This document shows, piece by piece, positions 10,062-19,619 of a stretch of 64,000 bases of DNA. The first letter of the stretch is position 1. Each line of letters begins with the position of its first letter. Position numbers and translations under genes: made by a program. This stretch comes from Meconema thalassinum (taxonomy: Eukaryota; Arthropoda; Insecta; Orthoptera; Tettigoniidae). The notes below the pieces were generated by a model. The model did no database searches. It saw only the letters and a program-made list of their open reading frames with translations, and was not told the origin of the DNA. The DNA lies in NCBI GenBank assembly GCA_946902985.2, contig OX336392.1, positions 466,514,693-466,578,692 of the forward strand, in the 5' to 3' direction.

Positions 10062-13000
10062 TTACACTGCACTTGCTTCAGGCAGAGGACACAATTTCAC
10101 AATAGGTCGTTTGAACAATCCCTTGGTAGTGCGTATGGTTGCCACACGAACCAGTCCGTCATCTCCAGGATGAACTTGATCGATCACTGCAATCTTCCAG
10201 TGCAGAGGAGGTAGGTTGTCTTCCTTCACAATGACAAGCGTCCCAGGCTTCACACTTGGGGAAGAACTGGACCATTTAGCCCTCTGCTGCAGGTGGTGTA
10301 GATACTCATTGGACCACCTGGACCAGAATATCTGAAGTTGTTGCTGCAGAATCTCCCATCTGGACAACAAGCTAAGCTTCACATTACTTAGATCTGGCTG
10401 AGGTAAACTTGATAAGGCAGTGCCGATAAGGAAATGGCCAGGAGTGAGAACTTCAATATCATTAGGATCGGAGGAGAGAGGAAGGAGTGGTCTGGAGTTC
10501 AGACAAGCTTCTATTTGACAGGTTAAAGTAGTTAATTCCTCAAAGGTAGGACATAACGTACCCATAACACGTCTGAGGTGATGCTTGAAAGATTTAACAC
10601 CTGCTTCCCACAGGCCTCCAAAGTGAGGTGCTCTTGGAGGTATGAAGCTCCACTCGATGCCTTCTCTGCTGGTGAAATTCTGTACCTCAGTTCTCGTTTC
10701 TTCTGAGTCGAGAAGTTCTTGAAGTTCCTTCTTGGCTCCCACGAAGTTAGTACCATGATCACTGTAGATAGTTTGGCAACGTCCACGACGTGATACAAAT
10801 CTACTCAATGCTGCCATGAAAGCTCGTGTCGTAAGGCTGCTAACAACTTCGAGATGTACAGCTTTGGTAGCTAGGCATACAAATAGTGCTACGTAACATT
10901 TATCTCTTGTCTTTGACCTGAGAGAACCAGTTTTTACAAGAAATGGCCCTGCATAGTCTATCCCACAGTTTAAAAAGGGTCGAACTAATTCAACGCGAAC
11001 ACGTGGTAGTTGGCCCATTAATTGAGTTGAAGATTTTGCTCTTAGTCGGAAACATGTCAAGCAATTATGAATTATCCGTCTGACTGTCGTTCTACCATTC
11101 ACAATCCAGTATTTCTGCCTAAGGGAGGCCAGAAGAAGTTGACAGCCAGCATGCAAGAGACGACTGTGTTCATGTTCAATTATCAATCTGGTGATGTGAT
11201 GATGAGGAGGCAAGATCACAGGATGTTTTTGCTCATATGGCAGATTAGACCGTTCTAACCGTCCACCAACTCGTAGCAGCCCGTTGAGGTCTAAACCAGG
11301 ATGTAGACTTCTCAAGTGACTCTTACAATGAACTTCTTGGTCTGATTCCAGCTGTTTGATTTCCATGTGGTATGCTAACTCCTGAGCCTGCCTAATGCAT
11401 GTTGTCAGAGCATTCTGCAATTCCTTTAAAGAAAGAGGTCCAGTAGCTCGCTCTGTCTTCAATTTTGAACAATTATGTACAAATCTAAAGATGTATGCTA
11501 CAACTCGTTGCAATCTCGATAAGCTAGAGAATCTTGTGACGAGTCCATCCTCGGGAGTAGTCATTAAGTAACATACAGGCTTAATCTTCTGCTCTGGTGG
11601 TTCCTGCTGCTCTGGAAGATTGTTTAATGTAGGCCAGTGTTTAGAATCTTCACCCAACCAAGCTGGTCCATTCCACCATAACTTATTATCCTTAAGATCC
11701 TTAGGATGTACACCTCGTGATATCAGATCAGCGGGGTTAAACTGTGAAGAAACGTGTCGCCAAGTAGCACCTTCTGTAATTTCCTGTATTTCAGCTACTC
11801 GGTTGGCTACAAAGGTCTTCCATCTTGATGATGGTGCCGAAAGCCATGCCAATACAATAGTAGAGTCTGTCCACAAGAATATGTTCGCAAATGTAAGATT
11901 CAAGGACTTGACTACCCTTTGCAATAATTGAGATAATAGCAATGCTCCACATAATTCCAGTCGTGGAAGAGATAATTTCTTCAATGGTGCTACCCTGGAC
12001 TTGGAGCAAAGAAGTCTTACAGAAGTGGTTCCATCCTTGTTTGTGGAATGTACATACAAGCACCCTCCAAACGCAGCTTCCGATGAATCACAGAACCCAT
12101 GAAGCTGTACAGTTACTGAGCGGTCACCTAGAATTCTGCGATCAATGTAGATTTCATCAATCCATGGGAGCTGATTATAGAGTGATGCCCAAGTTGCAGC
12201 CAATTCTTCTGATAAAGGCTGGTCCCAAGATAGCCGTTCTTGCCATAACTTCTGAAGAAATATCTTGCATAAAATTACTATAGGACTGATGAGGCCTAGA
12301 GGGTCAAAAATGCTGGAAACAATGGATAGAACTAGGCGTTTTGTGAAACCATGTGGATAGGGTTTTGGCTTGAAACTGCTAATAACTTGAAACTGGTCAG
12401 CAGCTGGGTGCCATACCAATCCTAACGTTTTAACTTCACCCTTGTCCAGCTGTAGTGGTAACTGAGCCTCCCTTAGCTCCGGTGAGACATTCTCTAGAAT
12501 ACCTGGGTGATTGCTGCACCACTTACGTAGTGAGAATCCACCCTTCTGTAGTATGTTTATCAACTCTTGTTGCACTTGAAGAGCCTCTTCGACGGTCGCA
12601 CATCCCGAGATACAATCGTCAACATAGAAATCTTCCATCAATGATTTCTGAGCTTTCGGAAAGGCATGAGCTTCCTCACTGGCCAGTTGTTGAATGCATC
12701 TAATAGCTAAGAATGGTGCACATGACATGCCATACGTAACAGTCTTCAATTGATACTCCTTGGCAGGATCTGTCAATTTCTCTCTCCATATTATCCTTTG
12801 ATATCTACAGTCTTGGGGATGTACCAGAATCTGACGGTACATTTTTGCTATGTCCGCAGTGAAAGCAATGGCATGACTTCTGAATCTTAAGATAATAGAG
12901 TAGAGATCTTGCTGGATGGTTGGGCCGACGAGTAGAAGGTCATTCAATGATACTCCGTTGCTGGATGCTGCAGAACAATCAAATACTACTCTAGTCTTAG

Positions 13001-15230
13001 TGGTCGAGCTGCTTGCCTTAACCACTGCATGATGTGGCATATAGTAGCAACGTGCTGTGGTATCTTCAGCAATATCCATATGACCCAAATCTTCGTACTC
13101 TTGAAGAAATCGACTATATTCTTCCTTCAGTCCTTGATGTTTGGTCAACTTCCTTTCCAACTGATGAAACCTCTTTGTTGCCATCTGCTTGGAGTCTCCT
13201 AGATTTTCTGGGGTTTCTTTGAAGGGAAGACGCACTACAAATCTGCCAGAAGAGTTGCGCGAGACGTGCCGTTTGAAGTGAGCTTCACAGTCCCTTTCTT
13301 CCTTAGTTCTTGGAGTATGGTGTAGCTCTTCGATTTCCCAGAACCTCTGTAGCTGCTGTTGGATGCAGCCTGCAGATTGTACAAAGTAAGATACTACCGG
13401 CCGCCGTGGTCCATGTAGGGGCTTACTGGAATCTGTATATTTACCTGCAAGTACCCAACCTAACTCTGTTTCTTGCAGAATAGGATAATCTTTAGTCCTA
13501 GCTAGATTTCCTGCGAGCTGAATGTATGGGCATACCTCTGACCCAATTAACAAGTCTATGTGACCCGGTTCGTTGAACTTCGGATCAGCAAATGGCAGAT
13601 TTTTGGGTAAGTTCCACTCCTTGCTATCAATGTATTCGCCAGGAAGATCTTCAGTAAGCTTAGGTAGAACTAAGCACTCGACTGAGGTCACGAAATCATT
13701 TATACGCGAGCCTATTTGCACCAAAACACTATGCTTGGTTTCTGACGTCGTATTCCCAATACCCTGGATCGGTTTACGATCATGAGATCTGCGCAGCCTT
13801 AATCGCTGAACACAGGATTCTGAAATAAAGCAAGATTGCGAGCCACTGTCTAAAAGGGCTCTACAAGTCTGCCAGATCCCTTGAGCATCCTTGACCTTCA
13901 CCAAGGCTGTGGACAACAATATGGACTGACGTGGTTCTATCTTGAGAGTACAGTAACTACTCGCACCATGCAGCACCTGAGTCACGTTCTGATTAGGGAC
14001 GTTTTCCGACTTATCTACGTTTGACAAATGCTGGGACACATCAATATGCAGTAACGTGTGATGCTTCTTCCTGCATGTTTGGCAGTTACCAGCCTTGCAC
14101 TGGGCGACTCTGTGTTGAGCATGTAGACAGTTGAAACAGAGATTATTACGCTTGACAAAATCTCTACGTTCTAGAGTAGGAACTTGCTTAAAATCTCTAC
14201 ATCTAGCCAAAGCATGTGGAGCGTTGCAGTACACACAGTTTACAGTTGTAGTAACATACGTCTGATGAGCATGTGGTGTTGTCTTACGATTGGAGGGTTC
14301 TTTACCTTTAGTGTCTGAGCTGCTTGAAGGCTTGAGGAGGTTGCTTGAGTTCACTATGTCTAAAGCCTTGCATTTACCTTCTAAGAACTTGATAAGATCT
14401 TCAAGAGTAGGAAGAATTTCAGAGTCTACAGTATCTTCAAATTCTTTCCTAATGGACACGTGCACTTTCTCCAAAATCAACTGCGAAACCAGTAGGTCTT
14501 CCAATGGCACTGCTAGATTTAGGGCCTTAATAGCATTTAGGTTACTCAGAGTTTGGTTAACTAGTGCCCGAAGCTCATTAACAGAATCTTTGTGAGCAAC
14601 CGGCAAGTTTAATAAGTAACCTAAGTGTGCCGTAGTAATCAGTCTTATGTTATCATAACGACTGCGAATAGTTTGCAGAGCAACTTCAAAATTACTGCTA
14701 GAAACTGGGATATTAGCTATTAACTTATGAGCTTCACCTTTGAGTGTAGACAGCAAGTAGTGAAATTTTTGAATATTGTCCAACTGGTCATTATTGACAA
14801 CTAGGCTATCAAAGGTGTCCATATAATGCTTGAAACCGGTCACATTACCATCATAGCTGGGAAGTTGTAGTGTCGGTAATCTAATAGCATTCCGTGTACT
14901 AGAATGTGAGTGAGGTGGAGTAATACTACCATCAGCCTTGTGATCATTATCACGATTGATCTCGATATTCATTGCAGCTTCGAGATCAAAGTATGCTGAT
15001 TCAAAGGTTTCTCTTTCAGCTGCATGCTTTTCAATACCCTCAAATAGTTCTAACTGCGTTTGAGCACCTTCAAATTTATCTCTAATGTTAGGCAATTCTT
15101 TCAGTCTAACAATTACTAATTGAATTTCTGACTCACGCTGGAATTCAGTAATATACTTTGACATTCGTGTTAAACTTGATTTGGCAACGGCTCGTTGCTG
15201 TACGAGTTGCTTCCTGGTTTGTTCTTCCAT
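10062..15230 (-). CDS. BEL/Pao gag-pol polyprotein, 1722 aa, intact
   Basis: Single open frame starting 557 bp inside the 5' LTR. Order of domains: a gag region with LPTLQLPSYDGNVTGFKHY (about residues 115-135); CCHC knuckles (CVYCNAPHALARC, CFNCLHAQHRVAQC, CQTCRKKHH, about 335-400); a retropepsin-like aspartic protease with ALLDSGSQSCFIS (about 460-475); RT with ADIAKMYRQI and the catalytic MEDFYVDDCISG; an RNase H segment with GFCDSSEAAFGG; an integrase with the zinc-binding H/C region, GIDYAGP, SDHGTNFVG and FGGLWEAG carrying the D-D-E residues; and a C-terminal tail ending in SRWEILQQQLQIFWSRWSNE. The DSGS protease and YVDD match BEL/Pao. No envelope frame is seen. Confidence 0.92.
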   Translation of the reverse strand: MEEQTRKQLVQQRAVAKSSLTRMSKYITEFQRESEIQLVIVRLKELPNIRDKFEGAQTQLELFEGIEKHAAERETFESAYFDLEAAMNIEINRDNDHKADGSITPPHSHSSTRNAIRLPTLQLPSYDGNVTGFKHYMDTFDSLVVNNDQLDNIQKFHYLLSTLKGEAHKLIANIPVSSSNFEVALQTIRSRYDNIRLITTAHLGYLLNLPVAHKDSVNELRALVNQTLSNLNAIKALNLAVPLEDLLVSQLILEKVHVSIRKEFEDTVDSEILPTLEDLIKFLEGKCKALDIVNSSNLLKPSSSSDTKGKEPSNRKTTPHAHQTYVTTTVNCVYCNAPHALARCRDFKQVPTLERRDFVKRNNLCFNCLHAQHRVAQCKAGNCQTCRKKHHTLLHIDVSQHLSNVDKSENVPNQNVTQVLHGASSYCTLKIEPRQSILLSTALVKVKDAQGIWQTCRALLDSGSQSCFISESCVQRLRLRRSHDRKPIQGIGNTTSETKHSVLVQIGSRINDFVTSVECLVLPKLTEDLPGEYIDSKEWNLPKNLPFADPKFNEPGHIDLLIGSEVCPYIQLAGNLARTKDYPILQETELGWVLAGKYTDSSKPLHGPRRPVVSYFVQSAGCIQQQLQRFWEIEELHHTPRTKEERDCEAHFKRHVSRNSSGRFVVRLPFKETPENLGDSKQMATKRFHQLERKLTKHQGLKEEYSRFLQEYEDLGHMDIAEDTTARCYYMPHHAVVKASSSTTKTRVVFDCSAASSNGVSLNDLLLVGPTIQQDLYSIILRFRSHAIAFTADIAKMYRQILVHPQDCRYQRIIWREKLTDPAKEYQLKTVTYGMSCAPFLAIRCIQQLASEEAHAFPKAQKSLMEDFYVDDCISGCATVEEALQVQQELINILQKGGFSLRKWCSNHPGILENVSPELREAQLPLQLDKGEVKTLGLVWHPAADQFQVISSFKPKPYPHGFTKRLVLSIVSSIFDPLGLISPIVILCKIFLQKLWQERLSWDQPLSEELAATWASLYNQLPWIDEIYIDRRILGDRSVTVQLHGFCDSSEAAFGGCLYVHSTNKDGTTSVRLLCSKSRVAPLKKLSLPRLELCGALLLSQLLQRVVKSLNLTFANIFLWTDSTIVLAWLSAPSSRWKTFVANRVAEIQEITEGATWRHVSSQFNPADLISRGVHPKDLKDNKLWWNGPAWLGEDSKHWPTLNNLPEQQEPPEQKIKPVCYLMTTPEDGLVTRFSSLSRLQRVVAYIFRFVHNCSKLKTERATGPLSLKELQNALTTCIRQAQELAYHMEIKQLESDQEVHCKSHLRSLHPGLDLNGLLRVGGRLERSNLPYEQKHPVILPPHHHITRLIIEHEHSRLLHAGCQLLLASLRQKYWIVNGRTTVRRIIHNCLTCFRLRAKSSTQLMGQLPRVRVELVRPFLNCGIDYAGPFLVKTGSLRSKTRDKCYVALFVCLATKAVHLEVVSSLTTRAFMAALSRFVSRRGRCQTIYSDHGTNFVGAKKELQELLDSEETRTEVQNFTSREGIEWSFIPPRAPHFGGLWEAGVKSFKHHLRRVMGTLCPTFEELTTLTCQIEACLNSRPLLPLSSDPNDIEVLTPGHFLIGTALSSLPQPDLSNVKLSLLSRWEILQQQLQIFWSRWSNEYLHHLQQRAKWSSSSPSVKPGTLVIVKEDNLPPLHWKIAVIDQVHPGDDGLVRVATIRTTKGLFKRPIVKLCPLPEASAV

Positions 15231-15787
15231 TGCTGCAGACGCGTTACGAGTACAAAAGGTTCGAAAAGGGTGAAAACAAGGAAGGCTAGCTTATAGAATA
15301 ATTAACTAAGAATGTGATCCTTAGTACTTGAGCATAACGGGCGCAAGGAGACAGAATAAACCAATAGGATCAAGGTTGGGAGCATAATCTAAGGTGCCAG
15401 TCTAAGAATGTTTCAACTTACTTGTTATGCAGAGATAAATCTTGGATCCGCCACTGTCATCCATGATGAGCTGAATAATACACTGTCTATGTTCTGCATG
15501 ACCACACAAACTGGAGCTATAAGACCGGCAGCTGAACACGTGCCGTGGTATGTGTTGTAGGTTATGTTACGTATGTAACATGTAAAACACACGAGTTGCA
15601 TTTCTAGACGTTCGTTAAGAGTTGTGTTCCAACGATTAGTGTTTTACACGTCCGAAGTATGCACGATGTCGTCTCATACTTGGAAGAATCCATTTCGCCA
15701 CGAGGTGACCATGTGCTTTGTCCGCGTTCTGTTATATCGTACAGAGAACATGTCTTTCCAACGCGAATATCCGGTACGCGAGGACCA

Positions 15788-16025
15788 TGAATAAAGTTGT
15801 GCATTAGGGTCCCCAGAAAAACAGGAGAGCACCAATAAGTGGACTGTAAATAAGATTAAGACATGTCTTGTACTAGAACATTTACTGCCATTACGGACTG
15901 TACACACACATACAACAACAACAAACTGGTAGCCAAGCACGCAAAAGTTCTCTCGTCTCCCGTCGAGCGCTGCAGAGCGAGCAATCGAAATGGCTGTCGA
16001 GTGATCGAGACGGCTGTACTCAACA
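15788..16025 (-). repeat. BEL/Pao 5' LTR
   Basis: 238-bp terminal repeat matching the copy at 9648-9885. It is immediately followed on the element strand by TGGTCCTCGCGTACCGG, a candidate primer-binding site because it starts with TGG, the complement of the tRNA CCA end. Confidence 0.9.
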
Positions 16026-16030
16026 GCCAC

Positions 16031-16969
16031 TCTTTCATATGCAGAACGGAAGAGAGAGGAAAGATCCTTCTGAGTAATTGCTTTTCCAGGATGATTGAAC
16101 ATCCACTTGTCGCATTCAACTGAAAAAGCTGATTTTAAAGGTCCGAAAAATCCTTTGTCGAGGGGTTGCATCATGTGACTAGCATGAGGAGGAAGAGAAT
16201 GCATGGTAATAAATTTGCTCCTACAGAACATGACTGCGTCCAAACTACAGTGCGAAATATGGTTGTCCATAATTAGCAGAACGGGATCTTCTTCACTTGG
16301 TTTCACAAATTGTTCAAAGTGCTTCAACCAGTCGAGAAAGAGTTCTGTGTTCATGTACCCTGAGTCTGAAATGAGAGGCAGGGTCCCTTCTGGGGCGTCT
16401 GCGTACAAATCAACATTCATTCTTTTTCGGGGGAAAATGATAGCGGGAGGAATGAAAATACCAGTAGGAGAAAGGCAACATACAACTGTCACTGTTTGAC
16501 CCCTTTCAGCTGACACGACCTTTGCAACAAGCCGTTTTCCTTTTGGCGAAATAACTTTTGGAATGTGGTTAGGGGCGGTTGAAATTCCACTCTCATCCAT
16601 GTTGAAGATCCTGTGGGCAGGGAAGTGTTTTTCTTCTATTACCTTCTTCAAATTACTGAAAAATCTCTCGCACTGAACTTTATTAAACCCTATAGCTCTT
16701 CCTAGACTGCACTTTTCAGGTGCACGAAGTGTGCGGTGGTTTCGTTTACAAAATCCGTAGACCCAGTTTTTTCCAGCCAATTTCTTTTTATCGTTGAAAT
16801 TGTTGACGATGTTATTTCTTACAGCAAATTGAAACGCAAGCTGCATTAGCTGTCTCCTTGTCATGCCGTAAAATTTTGAATCCAAGTCCCTGACATGTTT
16901 TACTAACATCTGCTCCTGCTCGGGGCTGAATATCGGCTTCATTCTTCCGAGTGATGTCGGAACAGTGCC
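16031..16969 (-). pseudogene. pogo-like transposase, DDE catalytic exon
   Basis: The exon begins at GTVPTSLGRM after a 91-bp intron (16970-17060; GT donor, TTTTCAG acceptor on the minus strand). It carries the CENP-B-type DNA-binding second half (WVYGFCKRNH) and the DDE_1 catalytic core: FNMDESG (first Asp), LLIMDNHISH (second Asp) and LPPHASHMMQPLDKGFF (third acidic position, here Asp). It ends at AYERVA, where the BEL/Pao element inserted with duplication of 5 bp. The apparent extension to 15674 reads through the LTR. Confidence 0.8.
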
Positions 16970-17060
16970 CTGAAAATACAACAGATTGGTGAAATTTAGG
17001 AGGTAAAATGAGTCAGGAACAAGCCTAAACCATCCTTTTTAGCCTGAAGTGTGTACTTAC

Positions 17061-17216
17061 AGCTTTAAGTCTTTTGCGTAATGTCGATTCGTTCACTCCA
17101 AGTGATTCAGCTATTTTTCTCTTGCTCTCTCCCTGCTCTAGTCTTTCCCAGCAGTCATCCAAAACCTCTTGGGTGAAAATAAGCTTTCTATTTGACTTTC
17201 TCTTATAATAAAACAT
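17061..17216 (-). pseudogene. pogo-like transposase, N-terminal HTH exon
   Basis: Begins MFYYKRKSNRKLIFTQEVLD and contains a helix-turn-helix of the Psq/CENP-B type (ESKRKIAESLGVNESTLRKR). This domain binds the transposon ends in the family. The exon ends at a GTAAGT donor at 17060-17055. It is separated from the catalytic exon by a short intron, which keeps the frame. Confidence 0.75.
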
Positions 17217-17284
17217 TTGAGCGCTGAAAAATAAAATGTAAAATCATAAAACGAAGCTTAAACAAGTTGTCCCTCAAGAGCGCG

Positions 17285-17350
17285 CATTTACTTCCTACAA
17301 GAGTGCGCGCGTCCTCTTGAAGGACAGTTCACTGCGCACTCTTAAGGGCT
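17285..17350. repeat. Subterminal AAGAGTGCGCGC motifs of the pogo-like element
   Basis: Copies of an AAGAGT(G/A)CGC(G/A)C motif in both orientations lie here and near 17276, 17676 and 17691 on the right, and near 8895, 9067, 9092 and 9114 on the left. They cluster at both ends of the transposon and are absent from its coding region, as expected for transposase-binding sites. Confidence 0.6.
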
Positions 17351-18342
17351 CGGTGGTAATTACACAAATCACTCGTTAGATAGCAGCAGCATGCAGGAAT
17401 GAGTATTGCACCAAGTCCATAACAAAGAGTGGAAAATCCCGTATCGTATGACACAATAGATAAGCATGTCGAAATGTATCAGAGATGTACAAATACTAAC
17501 ATGCTGGTTCAGAATATTATACGGAAATGAGTGAAAACATATCCTTACCAGTAATTAGAACAGTAGAAGTCACAAGTCTTCAATGATACAGCACGAACAC
17601 AGTGGCTACTCACAGTCGACAGAATACCGTCTGACTCATGTCTTACAATGCTGCCAACTTTAGAATTTCGAGCAGCGCACTCTTGTGAGTCCGCGCGCTC
17701 TTAAAGGAACTGACCCTACATTTTGTAATTATTTTCAATCTAAATTGCATTTTGTAAGTAGTGTCCATCCTAATGAGAAGTTTGAATCTACCATACATTT
17801 TGTAAGCAATTTCAATTGCATTTTGTATTTTCAACCTACCCCGCTTTGTTCAAGTAGTTAAGTCTCAATTGCAATTTTGTGGGTATTTTGAATCTCCATT
17901 ACATTTTGTGCGTATTTTCAATCTCCTTTGCATTTTGTAAGTATTTTGATTTCACTTGCATTTTATAGGTATTTCGACTGTACGTTGCATTTTGTACGTA
18001 TTTTGGACTTAACCTACATTTTGTGCGTATTTTTCACTCAATTCCTTTTGTGTGTATTTTCGTTCGAAATTCCCTTATGTACGTATTACCGCTCTCCATT
18101 TGGTGAGTAGTTTCAATCTGAGTTCCTTTTTGTAAGTATTTTCTCTTCTACATAAGGCATAGTTGTTGGGGCTCACTGTCTATTTTATCTTAACCATTTT
18201 CATTTCATCCATAGCAGTGAGCTGTTTTTTATCTTCATCCTTTCATTTCACGCCGTTTCATTTCATCAGGTGCCGATAACCTCGATGTTAGGCCCCTTAA
18301 AACAACAATTATTATCATAATCATCATTATCCTTTGGCAACG

Positions 18343-18579
18343 ATAGCATTGTATAATGAGCGTAGAATGTTGTCTGGGCGGGGGGCGTCGCGACGCCGGT
18401 GTTAATGAAGGTGTGGGGGGAGAGGGCGCTGAAGGCGCAGGTGTAGAGTGAGGGGACGTTAAGGGCACAGGTGTAGCAGAGCTATCTGAAGGAATAGCAG
18501 CTGCTGTGATGTCAGTGACGATTGGGCTTGTGTCTGAAGGTGGCTTCGCTGCGTGCTTTTTTAGCCTGTCGGCTCCCAC
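18343..18579 (-). pseudogene. J10 ORF1, N-terminal portion
   Basis: Pro/Ser/Thr-rich linker leading to RRPPPRQHSTLIIQCYRCQR, the start of the first CCHC knuckle. The LE inserted there (TSD 18331-18342), and the remainder is at 7717-8055. The J10 coding region is truncated at its 5' side, because at about 18547-18579 it abuts the 3' terminal hairpin of J9. The apparent IMMIMIIIVV continuation is antisense of the ATC tail and not part of the gene. Confidence 0.65.
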
Positions 18580-18974
18580 TTTGGGGCCATAAGAGATATA
18601 TCAAGGGGAGTTTGGACCTGGAGATTAATAATTTAAGGATGTGGGTTGTGTAACATTTGCATCAAACTGGCCAGAATATGACCTGAGGTTAGGGTGGTGG
18701 GAAGGAGTAGGAATTTTGGGAATGGGTAAGGTTATGAGAGGTAGAATGCAGCTAGCATATGAAATCAGGTGAGCCTGAGCTCGTTTGCAAAGCTTAGAAG
18801 AAGAAGAAGAAGAAACAGAAGGACAGCTATCATTGCATCTAGTGGCGTGCAGAGGGCCCGCGGCCCTCAGGACACCATCCCAGAAGGGGCCGGCCGAGGC
18901 CGTCCCTCCGAGCAGGCGCGCAGCGGACAGCGGGGCAAGAGGGGACATGTGTATGTGCTTGGAGTGATGGGGAG
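18547..18974 (-). other. J9 3' UTR, GC block and terminal half-hairpin
   Basis: It carries the same series of features as the J10 3' UTR: GC-rich block at 18840-18945, CAAACTGGCCAGAATATG box at 18663-18680, then the half-site GGCTTCGCTGCGTGC at the terminus. The opposite arm of the terminal hairpin is missing because J10 sequence starts there. A GAA repeat (AAGAAGAAGAAG) lies at 18796-18812. Confidence 0.6.
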
Positions 18975-19520
18975 CTAATTACAAGTAATTAGTTGCTGGA
19001 GGATGTGTAAGAAACTTGAGAGGGCAGTGCTATTGAATGTGCTTGGACTTGGTGGGGAGAGGTGCATAGAGAGAAGGGAGGGAATATTACTGGGCATGTA
19101 TGTTCGTTGCCATTGCCGGTGTTGTTCTTTAAGCGCCTCCTTGATGTATTTACATCCCGAATAGGAGGCGGCATGGGGTCCCCTACAGTTTACACACGTG
19201 GGGGAGTCCCTAGGCTTTGAACACTCGCTATGGCGGGTGAGGCCCGCAGCAGCGGTTACACCTAACGTCATGTTTGCACTCTTGTGCAGAGTGATTCAGC
19301 CTTTGGTTACGATAACACTGGATACTGAGAGTGGAGCGTTGTTTTGGAGGCGGGCGTCGCGACGCCGGTGTAATTGAAGGTGAGGTAGGGGGAGAAGCTA
19401 TGGGCACAGTTGTAGCAGAGCTGTCTGAAGGAGTGACTTCTGCTATAGTGTCGGTGACGGTTGGGCTAGGGTTTGTAAGAGAGGGCTGATACAGGGAGGC
19501 TTGGATGCTCTTATTCTTCC
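18975..19520 (-). pseudogene. J9 ORF1 fragment with zinc knuckles
   Basis: The minus-strand frame from 19271 reads SECSKPRDSPTCVNCRGPHA, then GCKYIKEALKEQH, IPSLLSMHLSP and ILHILQQLI, and stops at 18975. Upstream to about 19520 the sequence aligns by eye with the J10 linker (PPP..QHSTL, QCYR) but is frame-broken. No ORF2 follows: the 3' UTR starts right after the stop, as in J10, J8 and J5. Confidence 0.6.
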
Positions 19521-19619
19521 TCCTAGGCTTGCTAGAGCAGGCCCGACGAGAGGGGGGGTCAGGCAGGGCTGGTGCCCCGGGGCCCGACCCTCCCAGGGGG
19601 GCCCGGCGTCCTAGGAGGA
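19518..19619. other. GC-rich stem bounded by TCCTCCTAGG / CCTAGGAGGA
   Basis: A perfect 10-bp inverted pair (19518-19527 and 19610-19619) encloses about 80 bp of G/C-rich sequence with internal GGGCCC and CCCGGGG palindromes. It lies at the 5' edge of J9. Function unknown. Confidence 0.4.

Larger units (their letters stand above)
9648..16025 (-). mobile_element. BEL/Pao LTR retrotransposon, complete
   Basis: 6378 bp with two 238-bp LTRs (9648-9885 and 15788-16025) that I read as identical. Each starts TGTTGAGTAC and ends TTTATTCA on the minus strand. It is flanked by the 5-bp duplication GCCAC (9643-9647, 16026-16030), typical of BEL/Pao. A primer-binding site beginning TGGTCCTCGCG abuts the 5' LTR. 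One uninterrupted polyprotein frame lies between. Identical LTRs and an open frame point to a recent insertion. Confidence 0.92.
8878..17716 (-). mobile_element. pogo-like DNA transposon (Tc1/mariner superfamily)
   Basis: The element is bounded by TA at 8876-8877 and 17717-17718. Termini are imperfect inverted repeats starting GGGTAAGTTCCT on the left and GGGTCAGTTCCTTT on the right (reverse complement). Rejoining the flanks at one TA restores the LE repeat AATCTAAATTACATTTTG, an exact empty site seen in other LE copies. It encodes a pogo/CENP-B-type transposase on the minus strand in pieces (17061-17216, 16031-16969, 9087-9642), broken by the BEL/Pao insertion. AAGAGTGCGCGC-like motifs cluster near both ends. 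Confidence 0.85.
8056..18330 (+). mobile_element. LE copy carrying nested pogo and BEL/Pao insertions
   Basis: The left part (8056-8875) has the SINE-like head and minisatellite. The right part (17719-18330) continues the minisatellite and ends in the hairpin/ATC-type tail. Flanking TSDs are CCTTTGGTAACG (8044-8055) and CCTTTGGCAACG (18331-18342), one mismatch in 12. Removing the nested pogo element leaves about 1.43 kb, the same as other LE copies. From about 18152 the 3' end is LINE 3' UTR instead of the LE end, so this copy is chimeric. Confidence 0.85.

Noticed and set aside
16203..16499. Plus-strand frames over the pogo and BEL/Pao genes
   Set aside because: Shadows of the minus-strand transposase and polyprotein, which have recognisable catalytic motifs.
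18785..18978. Acidic frame EEEEEETEGQ as a gene
   Set aside because: It arises from a GAA microsatellite inside the J9 3' UTR.
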